64,000 bases of DNA from Climacteris rufus. Lineage: Eukaryota > Chordata > Aves > Passeriformes > Climacteridae. The DNA lies in contig VZRZ01007867.1 in NCBI GenBank assembly GCA_013398175.1, positions 372,001 through 436,000 of the forward strand, in the 5' to 3' direction. Below the pieces are notes generated by a model. The model was not told where the DNA came from. It was given only the letters and a program-made list of their open reading frames with translations, and did not search any database. A program made the position numbers and the translations under genes. Shown here piece by piece: positions 26,067 through 39,600 of this stretch (within the stretch, counting starts at the first letter, position 1; every line of letters starts with the position of its first letter).

Positions 26067-27799
26067 GTTTGGGGATTTTTGCTGGGTTACTTTTCCTTGC
26101 TACAGCTACCCAGGCCCCTGTGTTGGCACCAAAGAAGTGACAGCAAAATCCAAGAAAAGCAAGATCTGTCCTGAATTTGTGTTTACAACCAAATGCATCT
26201 CTACTGATGATGTTAACACACATTTTTTTCCAACGAATAAGAAAATTTAGTTGCAACTTCTGTAAGAAAGAGTAAGTCCATTGCCTTCTCCAACCTTGTG
26301 CCAAATGTCAAGTTCCTGCACCAAAGCACTGTTACATGAGACCTTAAAAACTGCAAATTCATGACACAAGCTTGGAAAAATAGGATTTTTTTAAAGCAAA
26401 GTACATTGTTGAGTATGACTGGACAAATGTTACTGCCTGGCACACACAAGCACACACCTCACAAAATAATTTATTTCCATTTGCCAAAGTTACCAGCAAC
26501 CAATGGAAAGTGTCGAGGATCCTTAGCTAAAAATAAGGGCAAAGCACGTGCATACACTGAGCTATTAAAAAAGTTATGTGACATGATAAGATTCTACATT
26601 TCTGGAGAGGATTTTTGACCACACATATTTATAACCAGAAGCCCTCACAGAGCATCCCACAATTTTTAGTAATCATACATCCTGGACAGCTCTCAAGTCT
26701 GCAAAATCAGTGTTTCACCTTTATTTTTCCTCTATTCTAGAAATTTATTTAAAGATATGAAATCTTACCACTACTACAATTTTTTTTTCTCCCTGTCCAC
26801 ACCTCCCTCCCTCATGAGTATTTTCACATAGATGCCGGAAGAGTTAGGAACATTAGAATAATTTTGTAACACTTGTAATAATTTCCTTTAGTGTAATATG
26901 AAATCCATCCGACTCTTTTTCCTTTTCTTAGAGCTTGCTTTAAGACTTCAAAAAAGCATTAACAGATAACTTGACAAGCCTTTAAATGCTGTTGAGCTCC
27001 TAACACAGAATTCATGCCAGAATCCAAAGCCCTGGCTGTATACATGGGAAGTGTTAGGCAAGTTTCACTCCAGTAAGAAGGTAATTGGATTAAAACACAT
27101 CATTTGATAATTTTGCAGTTAGTCACCGAAATAAGCATGTAAGTAATTTCAATTTTGCAGAAAACTAGTCCTCTTAGTGGAGTTGTGCAATTTGGTAGGG
27201 AGTTAATTTTAGGAAATTTTGAAAGACAGCACTATTTAAAATCATATTAAAGATGTAACTGAAACAAAAAAAAAAAGTTGTACAAAATTCTGTCAATATC
27301 TCAGTTTGTGAATTAACCAGCTCTTGATCTTCAACTCTACCAGAGTGATTATGGGCTATGGCCAAGAAGGGGCATGTGTGATAAATATCTCTTTTTATGC
27401 CTACATAAAATGCTCTTCTAACATGAATTTAAAAAGTAGATAAACAATCTGTGATGAAAAATTAGCATTTAAAATTTCTAGGCTATCTAACCTCCTCTGC
27501 ACGTACTCTGAACAAACACCAATAAAGTGTTCAGCTCTACAATGAAGCTGTTTGGGTAGCTAAGTAGTAATGGAGCAGATGCTTAATATCAGCCTTTAAG
27601 CCTCAAAATGTACAAATACAATTAATTGCCAGCCCAGTTTTGGAGGCTGAGTTGTTAGAAAAAGAAGTGTATTTGAAATTCTGACTGTAGGCAGAATATT
27701 TTTTTTTTGGATGGGGGATAGTGTTGTGTTATTTTAGAATAATTAAAACCTTCTTTTTAGTGCAAGTATTACCTTCACTGGTGTTCTTCCCACACCATC
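26067..27799. other. Non-coding stretch, no gene recognised
   Basis: AT-rich DNA with short homopolymers (A-run at 27265-27276, T-run at 27701-27709). No open frame here has supporting splice sites or motifs. Confidence 0.6.
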
Positions 27800-28215
27800 C
27801 ATTAGCATTGAATTCTACTTACTTAGATTCTTGTTGTTACGCGGAGAAAGTCAAAATCTGAGCAACAGGGATTGTCTCTTTTAAAAGGACAATTGCACCA
27901 TTCAGCTCTTCACAATGTAAGCAATTTGAGGTTATCAGTCTGTTTGCATGTGTTTTCACTGCGCTCAGCACAATGAAACCCTGACCTTAATTACTGGCTA
28001 TCATCATAAAACTATCACGGTTACTACCACCAGCACTGAGTGAGAAGCTTTGTTTTATACATGATTACTAGCTGGTGAACCTTCCCTGATCAAACTGAGC
28101 GAAGCAATGCTGAAAATAAAATAACCATTTAAAATAAAATCAGTTTTCATAGTCTAAAGTGCTGCTGGAAATAGGACAATATAAGCTATTCATTCCCGAC
28201 ACCACTGCTGCAAGT
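27800..28215. promoter_or_regulatory. Conserved-looking non-coding block
   Basis: The segment carries no repeat and no long open frame. It contains several regulatory-like words, including ttaattactgg near 27989, tgattactagctgg near 28062 and ataattaacag near 28231 just outside. It resembles conserved non-coding DNA by texture only. Confidence 0.22.
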
Positions 28216-28845
28216 GCAATCTATGGTTTATAATTAACAGATATACAATACTTTTCCCCTGCTACTCCTTTTTTAAGCTCTCCTACATTTATGACTGTGC
28301 TAATTCCCAGTGGAAGTGCGTACACTGCAATGCTGAAACTCCCCTCATAGCACAGTCCTGCTAGTACACGGCATTGATCCAGCAGCAATTGCCTGGGTGG
28401 TGGAAAAGTTACACATTCCTGGTCTTTATTTCCCCCCTGTGCCGCAGAGTACGTGTTTCTGGGGCTGTGGGACGGTTTCAGAACCCACTGCCAACAGGGA
28501 TGTGCTCCTGGGACCATGGGCACAGCACTGGGGGCAGAAGGGTCCAGGGCTCTGCTCCAACTCTGCCCCATTTCCTCCCTGTGACCCAGAGTGGGGGAAG
28601 AGGCCACATCTGCATCAAATCCAAGGCAAGCTGGCATTTTAGACAGGGCAGTGGACCTGCAAGTGCAGACTGACACACTTGGATCCTCACCAGTTTTATC
28701 CCCTTGTGAAGCCCAAAGCAGAGGTGATGCCACCCAAGCACCCGGCAGGCGAAGGAGGGCTGAAGAAGGATTATTGTATCCACATCCCTTCAGCCTGCAC
28801 ATTATAGCAACAGAATCAACTTGGCACTGCTTGGCATTTGGCCCA

Positions 28846-28846
<1 letters not shown>
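28216..28846. other. GC-richer non-coding patch upstream of a poly-A run
   Basis: A 193-codon minus-strand frame (28221-28802), a 99-codon plus-strand frame and others overlap here. Their translations are rich in Ser, Pro, Cys and Trp with no motif, as expected of GC-rich DNA read at random. No AATAAA signal lies just before the poly-A run, so a processed pseudogene is not supported. Confidence 0.5.
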
Positions 28847-28889
<43 letters not shown>

Positions 28890-28912
28890 AAAAAAAAAAA
28901 AAAAAAAAAAAA
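28847..28912 (+). repeat. Long poly-A run, interrupted once, abutting a gap
   Basis: Sixty-six bases of A broken by a single C at 28889. The run continues straight into undetermined bases, so its true length is unknown. It may be a LINE or retrogene tail, or a simple A-repeat expansion. Confidence 0.9.
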
Positions 28913-28945
28913 NNNNNNNNNNNNNNNNNNNNNNNNNNNNNNNNN
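28913..28945. other. Assembly gap of 33 N
   Basis: Thirty-three consecutive N. The gap is immediately downstream of the poly-A run, and aaacaaacc follows it. Failure to sequence or assemble through the homopolymer is the simplest cause. Open frames that cross it are artefacts. Confidence 0.98.
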
Positions 28946-31900
28946 AAACAAACCAGCAGGTTTTTAGGGAGATCTCTTTCCTATCCCTGCCTAGTCACAA
29001 CTCTCAAAAGAGGAGAAGAAAAGAAACCCAGGAAGGACTGAATTATGCTGTCACATCCATCACTCTGAACTCTATCAATTTCTTTATTTCTTCTGTACAA
29101 TGAAGAGCAAAGCACACTCCTTAATTTTGCTGACACTACCCTTGCTCAGTAAATAAGCATTCTGTATCAATATTTACTTCCCTCTGCACAAGGCAATAAA
29201 CCAGTGCTGGAATTCAAATCTTCCTCACTGCCTTTCAGGAGTCTCGGCTACCCTGAAAAAAAAATCAATCAGCTGTAGCAGTCACTCCTGAAGGGTTCAT
29301 AATAGCTCATCTCAGGCACTGGACAAACCTGAAGATTATCATCCAAAAGCTACTTCCCTCTGAATGCTATTTCTTCATAAATTTATCACCAGCTACCTGG
29401 GACAGGCATCAGGTCATGTTAAGTGCATTTAGCATGGCTCAAGGAAACACCCAGCCACAACAGGCTCAAAGGCACCTCCAGCCAAACCACCAGAGCTCTG
29501 ACAGCCAGGTCTGCAGGGAATGGCCAGAGCATCCTTCCAGCTGGTGGCTCTTCAAGAGTCACCTGCAAACAAGCTCAAAGGCCAGCACACAGCAGGCTGG
29601 GGGTTACCTGGTTGTCACCTGGAGAGACAGGGAGTGCTGGAGCAGCCCATGGGAGCAGCAGTCACCAGAGAGCTCAATAAAGCAGCTGCCACGGGCAGCA
29701 GCAGGGACAACAGTGGAAAACATGGAAAACTCCTGGCTTTCAGCTATACCAGTGTTTTGGGTTTTTTGTTTGTTTGATCCCCCCCCCAAATACAATTTCC
29801 AAGGGAAGCTTTGCCCCTGCCAGAAGGAGAAGGGAGAGCGATTCAATTAATAAAAACAGATTACCTTTTACCAAGTTAAATAAAAGCCAATAAAAAGGAA
29901 ATACCAATGCACATGGCAGATTTATGCTAACCACTTCATTGCAAGACAGACACACCTGGGTATGATATTAAAAAAGATCAAATTAAACTTTTGTGACTGC
30001 AGCAGCAGGTGACAGAGCAGCACTTTCCCTTACAACATCTTGTGACTATAAAGTATATCCTTTTCTTCTGCCTGAACTCACTTTTCAACCAGCCCTTCCT
30101 GAGAAAAGTAAATACTATTTCCTGCACTTCTCCATGCCCTTGCACATACCTTTGGGGAAGGGGAAGAGGGATGACATCAAAACCAGTTCCCAAACACAGG
30201 AACTGTTTTTCAGGAGTGCTTCTGACTGGATTCCAGAGCTACAGCTTCCACATAATGGAAAAACCTTGGGTTTGCAAAGTAGCACACTGCTGCAGCTGGA
30301 GTTGTGCTGTAATAATGTCTGTAATGAACACACAAAGCTATGTAAGGAGCCTTTTGTTTAGACACTATGAACAGTTTGGCATCTTTCATCATAGCTAGCA
30401 CAATGCCAGAATTCTTTTATTAGCAGAAGTCACAAAGATGTAGAAAACAGTAAGATCCCATATTATGTAAATGCTAACTGGGGACAAACAGCTTAATGTC
30501 TACCAACAACAGCAGGCACTACAAATTGGGCTTGGGGTGAAGGGTATTTAGCTTATTATTTCTGAAAAGTCATTATTACTTCAACCTTATTTACACACAC
30601 AGCTGAATGCATCATATTCTTGTTCGTGCTATGCAGAAAACAGTTCTTCCCCATTCCCTGGCAATGAGATTTTTCACTCTGTGCCACAACACACACAGTC
30701 TTCGAGACTAAGATAGAGAAACCAACCAAAGGCTGCAGATCTGGGACTCAGGAAAACCTACAGGGTGCAGGGAACCCACTGCTGAGCATGGAAGCTGCTG
30801 GATTTTCAGCAAGCCACCATCAAACGTGCTGTGACAGCAGCTCCCACGGAGAGTGCCTGCACAGGCGCCCACTGACTTCCCTGGGTGTTTACTACAAGAG
30901 TGGGGCCTGAGCATCAATGAAAGAACCACCTCCCGCCCCTGCCTCGATTTTGTGAAACGTCTAAAATTCAATTAGTTATGCTTTCTCTCTTCTTCCACAG
31001 CCTGTGCAGTTGATTTCACACTGTGACAAATGCAGCTCGGCTTTGAATTTCAGCAGTGAAAGTTGACTGCCCCAGTGCGTGCAGAAAGTAAAAAGCAAAG
31101 TGATGCAATCATGGCCAAGGTGAATTAATTTAAATTTTAAATCAACACTTGTAAAGCAGTTTTTTAACACCACTCACCTTGGCTTTCCTCCCTCCAGAAA
31201 GAAGCACCATTTTAAGCAATCACAAAACCCTCAATTTCGTGTTTCTAGTTACGTACACGACATTTTCTATCATCACATCACAGAGAATGTTGGAGATTAA
31301 GTGTCTGTTTACCTTTTAGCACAGCAGTAGGACTGTTTAATTCCAAGGCAGGATGTCCAAGAACACAAACTGAGGATGAACAGTGCTTTGGCACATTGGG
31401 TACTTTAACAAGCAAACGCTCAAATGACCTCATGAACAGAACATGGAAAATTGTTATGGGGTGGATGTGCATTTCTGAGAATCACCACCAATGCACTTCT
31501 GTCCTATAGTATTCTTCCCCTTCATGCTAAATTTGCACTTGCAATCAGCCCAGCACTGTCAGGACACCAAGCACACAAGCCCCAAGCAGCTGCAGGGATA
31601 AGTGCAGGGATAAGGAGCTCTCCTGCCCACCTGGCCTAAGCAGGGGCAAGGAGAAGTCACCTATTTTGGGGTCAAACTGTGAGCAAAGCCAAGAACACAG
31701 ATCCCAGCAGTCCCCTGACCTTTTGCAATGGTCCTCCTGTACATGTGAGCAACTACAAACAAGCACTTTTAGGCCACACTTACAGCTTTGCAATACATTT
31801 CTCCATTTGCCCTTTTATCTGAGACTTAGTATTAAAAAGGCTCTTTGAAAATTACTTGTGTCTATTTAATTAATCTTTTGCCCATATAAAAATCTTAAAA

Positions 31901-31959
31901 TGATTATGAACACATTCAATTTTACTTTCATTGATTTATCTCCATCAGATGACCTATTT
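28946..31959. other. Non-coding stretch, no gene recognised
   Basis: A GC-richer patch at 29440-29730 has overlapping plus-strand frames of 144, 85 and 85 codons in different phases, none with a motif. A run of nine C is at 29780-29788. The segment 30870-30920 (gacttccctggg, then agtggggcctgagc) faintly recalls another old amniote repeat, but too weakly to call. Confidence 0.5.
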
Positions 31960-32160
31960 TATCTTTTATAAAGCTCACAATAGCAGAACTGGGTCATAAT
32001 GCAAGTAATACAGTGGTAATGTACATTTTGGTGAGCCCTGTTATTAAACCTCTCATTCCTCTCTGCTCTGTTCCAAATGGAGCCTATTACAGCAATTGGA
32101 CCTGTACTGCTTGGACAAAGCTCTGTCACTTGGACTGACTCCACCTAATTTTTACAGTCT
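31960..32160. promoter_or_regulatory. Conserved-looking non-coding block
   Basis: Repeat-free segment with words such as gcaagtaatacag, cattacagcaattgg-like DNA near 32087 and cacctaattttt near 32143. There is no long open frame. It is listed as a candidate conserved element on appearance only. Confidence 0.2.
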
Positions 32161-35100
32161 TAATCCTGACATCCAGTGCACCACAACCAATCCCACCAAG
32201 GGAGTCCCACGGTGCTCCTGCATGAAGGCAGAGATGACCACAGTGGCCACAGCAGTGTGATGGGAGATTTTAGGAAAGACATGCAAAAAAATGAGAAGGT
32301 AAAAATGTCACCTGAAGTCACACTGGGCAATGGTCAGAATTCACTTACTCTGAAATAATTTCAGAGCAGAATCTGCAGTGAGGCAGGAGCACTAAAGCTG
32401 CACTTTGTTTTCAGCTGAAAGTCCAAGGAACTGATCCAGCTACGTAAAAGTCTTCCCTACCAGTGACAAGTGTCCTTGCAAAGCTCTAAGCACAGAAGCA
32501 GCCTGGGATCACCTGACTTTGGGCTGGAGAGGAAGCCCAGGAAAGTCAGTGCCTGTGAAGGGCGTTATTTGGTTTGCTGCTAAGTTCCCAAGTCCCAGAA
32601 GTCAAGTGCTGCAGTCTGAAATCAAGATAAAAAGAGCTGTATCTACTTTGCTGCAGGCTGCTTATCAGCAGCGTGGAGACATCCCAGAGACTCATTATAT
32701 ACAATATACATGAGAGATGTGGAAATAGTTCCTTCCAATTTATTGTAGTATCAATGTCCTTAGGTGATAAATTCTGTCTTTGTGAATACTATTAAGAACA
32801 CTGGCATGGGAGCCTTCTGAAGACTTCTTTTTCCAGGTGAGATCCACCTCAATTAACCCAGTGAGTACAGGGGAGATGAAGTATATAGGCTGCTAGTCAG
32901 AAGTTGCTTGAATTTCATTTCAAATAGAAATTCATCACCATGGGTGAATTCACCCACTTCAGAGGGCTAATAAAAAACATTCACAGTGCTCTGGCATCCT
33001 TGCACAATCAGGCCTTTAAGTGAAGTTCTGCATCCAACTTTATGCTTCACTGGAAGACTGCCACTCTCCAGCATCTTTCACTGGGCATTTCTTGTATTTT
33101 TATAATATTTATGAACACATTCATCTCCTAATAATAATTTAAAGGGCAATACTTGAAAGTTAACTCTAGATTTTAATACACTCTCTCAGCTTACATAAAT
33201 TGAATGCTCAGTTGCTGCTGTACCAGTGCATTTGGTATTTAACTTTATGCAATGACAATAATGGATCATCATGGCATTGAAAATGGGATTCTTTTCTTCT
33301 TCAGACCTTCTAGTAACAGCTCACTTTATGAGAAGGAAATACAGTATTTTTGCAGTAATCACCCGTCTGTCTCTTTTAGCTTTGCAGACCAGAAACCCAA
33401 CAAAGTCTTGCTGAACACAAATATTGAGAAATGCAGTCTTCTCAGCATGTGGCCACCACAAGCTCCAGCACGACCCTGGCTGGTCAGGCAGCACAAACAG
33501 AGGTGTGGGGTTCTGTATCTATGAGGTTCCCTGCCTGTTTTCCTCCTTTCCTGAAAACACCACCAGAACAGGTTTTCATCCATCCTTCTCTGTTCCCACA
33601 ACTTCTGTCTCTCAGTCCCACGGCTGCACCTCCAGAGCACTCCCACCACCCCGAGCACATGCAGGAACCTGCAAAGCCTCTTCCCTGAAAACAAGAAAAA
33701 AGTCTTCCTGCCACTGCTTCTCAGCTCTATTGTATCACAGACAGAGAGGGAAAAGTTTACTTATCCCTACTTGATTAAAATTAATGTTACCTCTGAACAC
33801 CACACAGAGGTATTATTACCTAACCGAGTCTTCAAGAAAAGAGAAAATCCCATCAGCTTTATTTTGTCAATCTTTGCAAAAGTCTGTAATTCTTTTTAAT
33901 ACCTTCTGCCCGCTGTACTTGTGGAAACTGTTAAAACTGGAACAGGTCCCCAAGTAGCACGGAATAGCCACAGTCACAGAAGATATTCTGAGAACATGGA
34001 AATACTCACGTCCTCATTTTATCTCTCATTTATGAAACAGCTTCAAGAGCCCCTCTCTAGAACTGAGTGAAGAGGGGAAAAAAAAAAAAAACCTTACATT
34101 CACTATGCAGAGTCGTGAGATGTAAAATCCCATCAAGATTCAATGAAAGGGCCTTTGTTTTTTTTTCCTTATTTAAAATGTCATTTTTAATATATACATT
34201 ACTACATATACATTTATATTAGCATATAAAAAGTATATATTTGGATATTTATATACATTTAGTAGGTAATCAAAAAGAATGCCAGCTCCAAACTTTAACA
34301 ATCCATTCTGTTTCAACCCATTTTCAGGATAAAAACATACAGCTTTTCTGTGGCAAAACAAAGAGAACCATTCTCACTGCAGCAATCACCAATTAACAAA
34401 ATTACCTTTTCACAATGGTTGCTGCCTCGTTTACTTTTCCCATTCTTAGTAGTGTTGCATTGTCAGACACAAAAGAAAAATGGATGTTACAGGTGTTCTT
34501 TAAAAAGTAGTAATAACGCATTGCACAGAATGTGGCAGTTCATGAAATAATGATGCCACAAGGGTTCATAGTGGAGCACGAATCCTGTATGATCAATTCT
34601 AATCTACTACAGGTGTGACTCTCTCTTACTTAATAAAAGCAAGACAGGACCGAGAAAACAAGAATGTTTTCCATTAGAAAGGGAGAGGGAAACTGGCATT
34701 TGATGCTGGGCTGTGTTTCGAGGTGAGACACAACTCTTCATCAGCCAGAACCCTCATGAAACCCAACCAGTATTATCATTCTGACAGCAAACATCACAGC
34801 CTTTTCCACAGACACACAAAAGGCAATGATCATGTTTAATTTTCAAACAAACTAATGTGTACTATCTGCTATCACCGTTAATGTCACATTAGCAGAGTAC
34901 CTTTTTTGTACAATATAAATAATTAGAAGAAATGCTCTTATGATCCAAAGCTTTACTTCATGTCTCATGCTTGTGGTACCTTTCAGATGTGTTTCAACTT
35001 GACAAGTATTCAATGTTTCTTCTGCAAAACCCTATTTCTCAGCTGTTTTCAACCAAAGCACTACCTGGCTGTCCAAGATGTGTCTTTCCAAGTGCCTGCC

Positions 35101-36149
35101 CCAGGTTGAAAGCTCCAGCTGTAGCAGGTCAGCTGGGTTCAAGATCAGGGTGAATAAAACATTTATATGCATTAAAACAATCTGGCAACCTTTTATTTGA
35201 AAAGATGTGGCATCTGCATGGTTTTGAGCAACAACTGGGAATTTAACAGAGGGGGCTTTGAACATGAGAGGTGCCCTTCCTCTAGTCCTCTGAAAACTGG
35301 AATGTTAGTTCCCACACCATCAGCAAAATGCTGATCTGCATTTCACTGTTCAATATTTCATATAGAACAGGTCAGAGCTCCAGGGAAAAACACAGACCAC
35401 TGACATGAAAGGAGGACTGGGTCGAGAAGTCAGCTAAAGAACGGCTACAAGGGTGTTAGAGGTGAGGAGGACACGACTGCCATGAAGGGCAGAGGCTGGA
35501 GAAGGGAAAGGATGTTCACAGAGGTGAAAAGGATGAAACAGGCAGGGAGTTGGTGGCTAAAGATCACAGAGTCCAATCAAATGGTCTCCAGGACATGCCT
35601 AATTACAAATGGGGTCCTTCCTCATGGAGCAAGGCAATCTTTCCACTCCTGTCTGTGATTTCATTATCTTAAGTGCAGGGGCTAAATATTCACAGCTGCA
35701 AATGGACTCAGTGGGAGCTGCAATCTGGTTGTGTAAAGTGCTGTACATTGCTAAGTAAGCTGAAAAAAACAGGCCCAAGTCATCTCAGATTGGACACCTG
35801 AAATTAATGGGTAGTTTTGACCTTAATGTCTTGTTGGTCAACTCAATCCTACAATGTGGGAAAAACCTGGAGCTCCCTTACCTCACAAGCAGTTTTAATT
35901 CAAAAAAAAGAAACTCCCAGGTGTTTATGATCCAGTCAAATACAAAAATGATGAGCACTACAGAGAAGCCCAAAAGGATATTAATAATTCTGTCTCCAGA
36001 ACACAGTTTGAATTATGAGTAGAAATAAGGCATAGGGGACACATTGATTAATGAAAGGAAAACAAAATATTGAATAGCCTCTCATTAACTGAGCATCCTA
36101 CTTTCTGTGCAATGAATGAGGCCAGGGTCCTGTGCAGAAATAGCATGAG
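32161..36149. other. Non-coding stretch, no gene recognised
   Basis: Overlapping frames at 33250-33775 (116, 111 and 90 codons on both strands) are mutually inconsistent. An A-run is at 34078-34091. A very AT-rich segment at 34185-34265 alternates T and A with many tatata steps. No repeat family was recognised. Confidence 0.55.
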
Positions 36150-36690
36150 ACCATATAAAAGCTTCATTGTAATGCAGATGCACATAAGATGCAAATAAAG
36201 GTTGTACAGACAATCTCAGTTTCAGGATTTCTTAAGGTTTGTGTGCTTGGCATAGCAGCCTTTCTAATATCCTTCAATGCAGGTATTTTTGTGTGTAACA
36301 ACTTGCTGAGAAACATACCCTGTGAGTGCTGAAAGGGCTGAATATTTCCACCAGATAAATCAATTGCCTCAGCTCACCCACACTGGTGTGACTGGAAAGT
36401 GTATTTGACACATGATTTATACAGATGCAATGCTTTAAACATCCAGGCATGCTCCTGGTGCTTTCTGATCAGCTAATTCAAATAACCACCTATACAAAAG
36501 CTCCTCTGAATTGACAGAAGTGTAAGAGCATGTATTTTTAAATGATATGAAAAACAACAGTGTCTATTCAATTAGGGAGAGCTGCATGTTTAAAGCACAT
36601 TTTGCAAACTGTGGCAGCACAGTGTTATATGTGCCATTAAAGATACTCAGCAGCAATGACTTCTGAACTTGGTAATTTTCCTCTTAGTAT
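36150..36690. promoter_or_regulatory. Candidate conserved element with octamer motif
   Basis: A perfect octamer word, ATGCAAAT, lies at 36189-36196, close to atgcagat-type variants near 36173 and 36424. Several TAAT-type cores (cagctaattcaaa near 36471, ttcaattagg near 36568) follow. No repeats and no open frame of note. It could be a POU-factor-bound enhancer, but this is inference. Confidence 0.25.
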
Positions 36691-39600
36691 GGTCATAGTA
36701 ATATACTTTTAAAATGGAAATACATTTCAAAGAAGTAGCCCAGAGGTTATATATATATATATGTGGAATATATCACTAAGCTAATCACAGTAAAGTAATA
36801 TCATAGGCAATATTAAAACTCCAGTGATAACTGCCCCAGGTATTTAAAGTAACAGCAGCATTTTCTGTACTGCAACCCAGCAGTGCTATTTCTGAAACTG
36901 AGGCATTTTCCCTCTGATTTAAGGGCTTTATACTGAAACATACTGACTTCTCCTCATCTAATTTGGTATCATAACTGAATACATACACACCCTTTACTTT
37001 CCAGCTGCTTTTACTTCCTTAGTGGTATTTCCCATAGCTGGTGCTTTAAAAGAGCAAAACCAAGACAAGTGCAGGCTAAGGACCAAGGCAAGGTGGTGCC
37101 TGCAAAGTCTTTTGAGGACAAAAGCTCTGTATTTATTTACTCATACACAGCAGCCTGTCCACCCCAACTCCTCTGCCCCAAACTGATACTCATGGACATG
37201 CACTGTGCCCGCCTAGACATGGTTTTTTCGTTCTCTCAAGGTGAGGGACCAGATGGACTTCACCACTCTTACTGTCTCTTCTGAGGCTCAGCCAGCACTG
37301 AAGAGCTTTAGTTGTGGCTGATTTATGCTACACTTAAAGCTGAAATGTAGTTACAAGACCTTCTGTGCCACACCAGCTGCCACCTGCCCTCACACTCTCT
37401 GTGTGACACTTGAACGGGGCATCTCAGGACCACAAAAATGGGCCACTTCAGTCTGAAGAGTCTCAGCACTGTTCCTAGGGGCTGTGTCACTCTGTGGGTG
37501 GATCTGTCCACAGAGAAATCCACAGCATTCCCATGGAGGGGTGACAGGATCCACGAAGCTGAACTGAAGCTGGTCCATGAAGCTTGCCACTGAGGCAAGC
37601 CCTGGCAGTGCGTCTGACCACAGACACCATCACCAGCAGGAGGGACCCAAACAAACCGAGCAGAGGCAAGGCCCATGGATGAACATTCCCAAATGTTCAA
37701 GGAAAGGGTAATCACTGCTTTGAACAGCTCTGTGAGTCCACTTAAAAATCCTGAAGTGCTGCTCAACCACTTACAAAACACAGCCAGAGTGAGCAGAGCA
37801 GGATCTGTGCCTGGACAAACAGCAGTGAAAGGCTTCAGACAGCATCTGTGCCCAGACAGCACAAGGTGCTGCTCTGCAATAATGCACAAGAACACAAAAA
37901 AATAAATTCTAGCCCAATGTAGCACCCAGCTAAAACCTGTCCAGAAGTGCTCCCCATCTCCCCAGGCTCCTGTTTCCCTGATCCTGTCCCTTACCAACAC
38001 CATCTGCTCCAAAAGTCTCTGACACTTTCTAAAAGCAGCAGAAATCCAGTGGAATTTTTTAGTTATGGTCAAAAGCATCAGCCACTTTCATTTGGCTTCT
38101 GCCAAGAACTGAAAAGAAAACAAATCTAATTACAAAACCAGTGTAAAGTGGTAATGTACTGCTGCATTCTCTGAAAGATGGTTATTATAATCAAGACAGC
38201 TCTGTTTTACTCTGCAATCTCCTAATAAGAGACACTGGCAAATGTTATTCCAGATTTAGTGGGAAGGAAAAAAAAAACCCTTTCATTATTTATTACTTCT
38301 TCATGTTTAAACTGGATTACATACACAACTGACACAAACACCATCTTTACTGGCTCTGTTTCTTGAGTCAAACAGGCACCTCTTGCAAAGGGAAGATCTT
38401 AAAATGTTTTAGTATGATGCCATTACAGGTATTTTTCTTGTTCAGATTGAAAACTCTCTTGACTCACTGCTTCAGGAGTGATGCACAAAACTGTTCTGTG
38501 TTTAAGCAGTCAGAAGCATTTGTCTCTTTAAACAAGACATTATAATCATTCCCTTTGCAGCCTACTAAAATAACATTCCAGAAAAACTCCCCTCTAAATA
38601 AGGATAAACAACATGGTGGCTTGATCACAGCATACTGCCAGAACAATCACACTTATAATCTTAGCACTGACAGCACATTTAGCAATCTCAGTTACAATTA
38701 CTTGGTCTCATTTCACAATATCCTCAGGATGATGATTCTGAGAATGTTAGAGAGAAATCAGGAACGTTTCCAGAGACACAAGCACAACTTGGCAACACAG
38801 AACAAGAAAAGTAAAAAGCAGTCACTTTAAAGGAACAGCATTTTTGAATGAAATATCCATTTTTTAAATGCTTATCTGTGTTTTTTCTTGATACCTACTT
38901 GAAAGAAAGTAAGGCAGGAGTTGGAGGGTTCTCTGCACAATTTGTGAAATGAAGCCATGAGGCTACATTAAAAGCAGTAATAGCAACACGTTTTCCTAAA
39001 GTTTAGTCCTTATTTTTATGACATCTGCATTTGCCACTAGTAAAAACTGCAGCGGCCCAGGTTCTGTGTCTCGTTTCTGTCCTCTCAAATAAGAGCTCTT
39101 CCCAGTCTGGTAACCTGACGGGAAGTTTGGAGCACCATTTGTTAAATCAGATCACAGCAATAGCTCCTACTTCAGTAATAGTCATTTCTGAGATCAATGA
39201 AGGCAGATACACGTTTTAAAATAATTTAAAAAGTGAAAATAGCCTGGCATCATATTTTTCTTCAGCAAAATATTCAAATATAAGCAATGAAGTCTGAGGA
39301 ACGTAATCAAAAAGAAACACCTTCTTCTACATTAGAAGTGCTCTGAACTGCTGTCTGTGTTGTTTCATCATTTTTTCCATTAAATCAGACACTTCTTCTA
39401 AATCAAGCCCTTGGGGAGCAAGAGACAAAAGTGATGAGAATGCAGTGTGTGAATACAAAAGTGGAGCATGTGTTTTATAACTAACTCTGTTCAGAGATCA
39501 AGGGAAATGTCACTGTTTATAGCCATCAGTAAAGAATCAATGTAATTATATTTGTAGTATCAATTCAGGTCAATATCATAACACAGACACCGTAAAGCAA

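Noticed and set aside
28221..28802. 193-codon minus-strand open frame
   Set aside because: Random-looking Ser/Pro/Cys composition, overlapping frames on both strands, no splice or start context.
28380..28912. Processed pseudogene ending in the poly-A run
   Set aside because: No poly-A signal before the run, no recognisable coding sequence upstream and no target duplication that can be seen across the gap.
28591..29103. 170-codon plus-strand frame containing a long poly-Lys stretch
   Set aside because: It crosses the poly-A run and the N gap, so it is an artefact.
29416..29850. 144-codon plus-strand frame
   Set aside because: Three overlapping phases are open in the same patch and no family motif is visible.
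30870..30920. Faint resemblance to an old amniote repeat (gacttccctggg and ggggcctgagc)
   Set aside because: Too few matching words to separate from chance without a profile search.
31174..31210. Minus-strand ATG followed by an AAG|GTGAGT donor
   Set aside because: Only 11 codons, with no promoter features and no partner exon.
35700..35765. Faint resemblance to the same kind of old repeat (actcagtgggagctgc)
   Set aside because: A single short word match.
37323..38078. 251-codon minus-strand open frame, the longest in the window
   Set aside because: The translation is about 6 percent Trp and Cys-rich, has no domain or motif, overlaps other frames on both strands, and lies in a GC-richer patch where stops are rarer. 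A tblastn search with conserved frame in other birds would overturn this.
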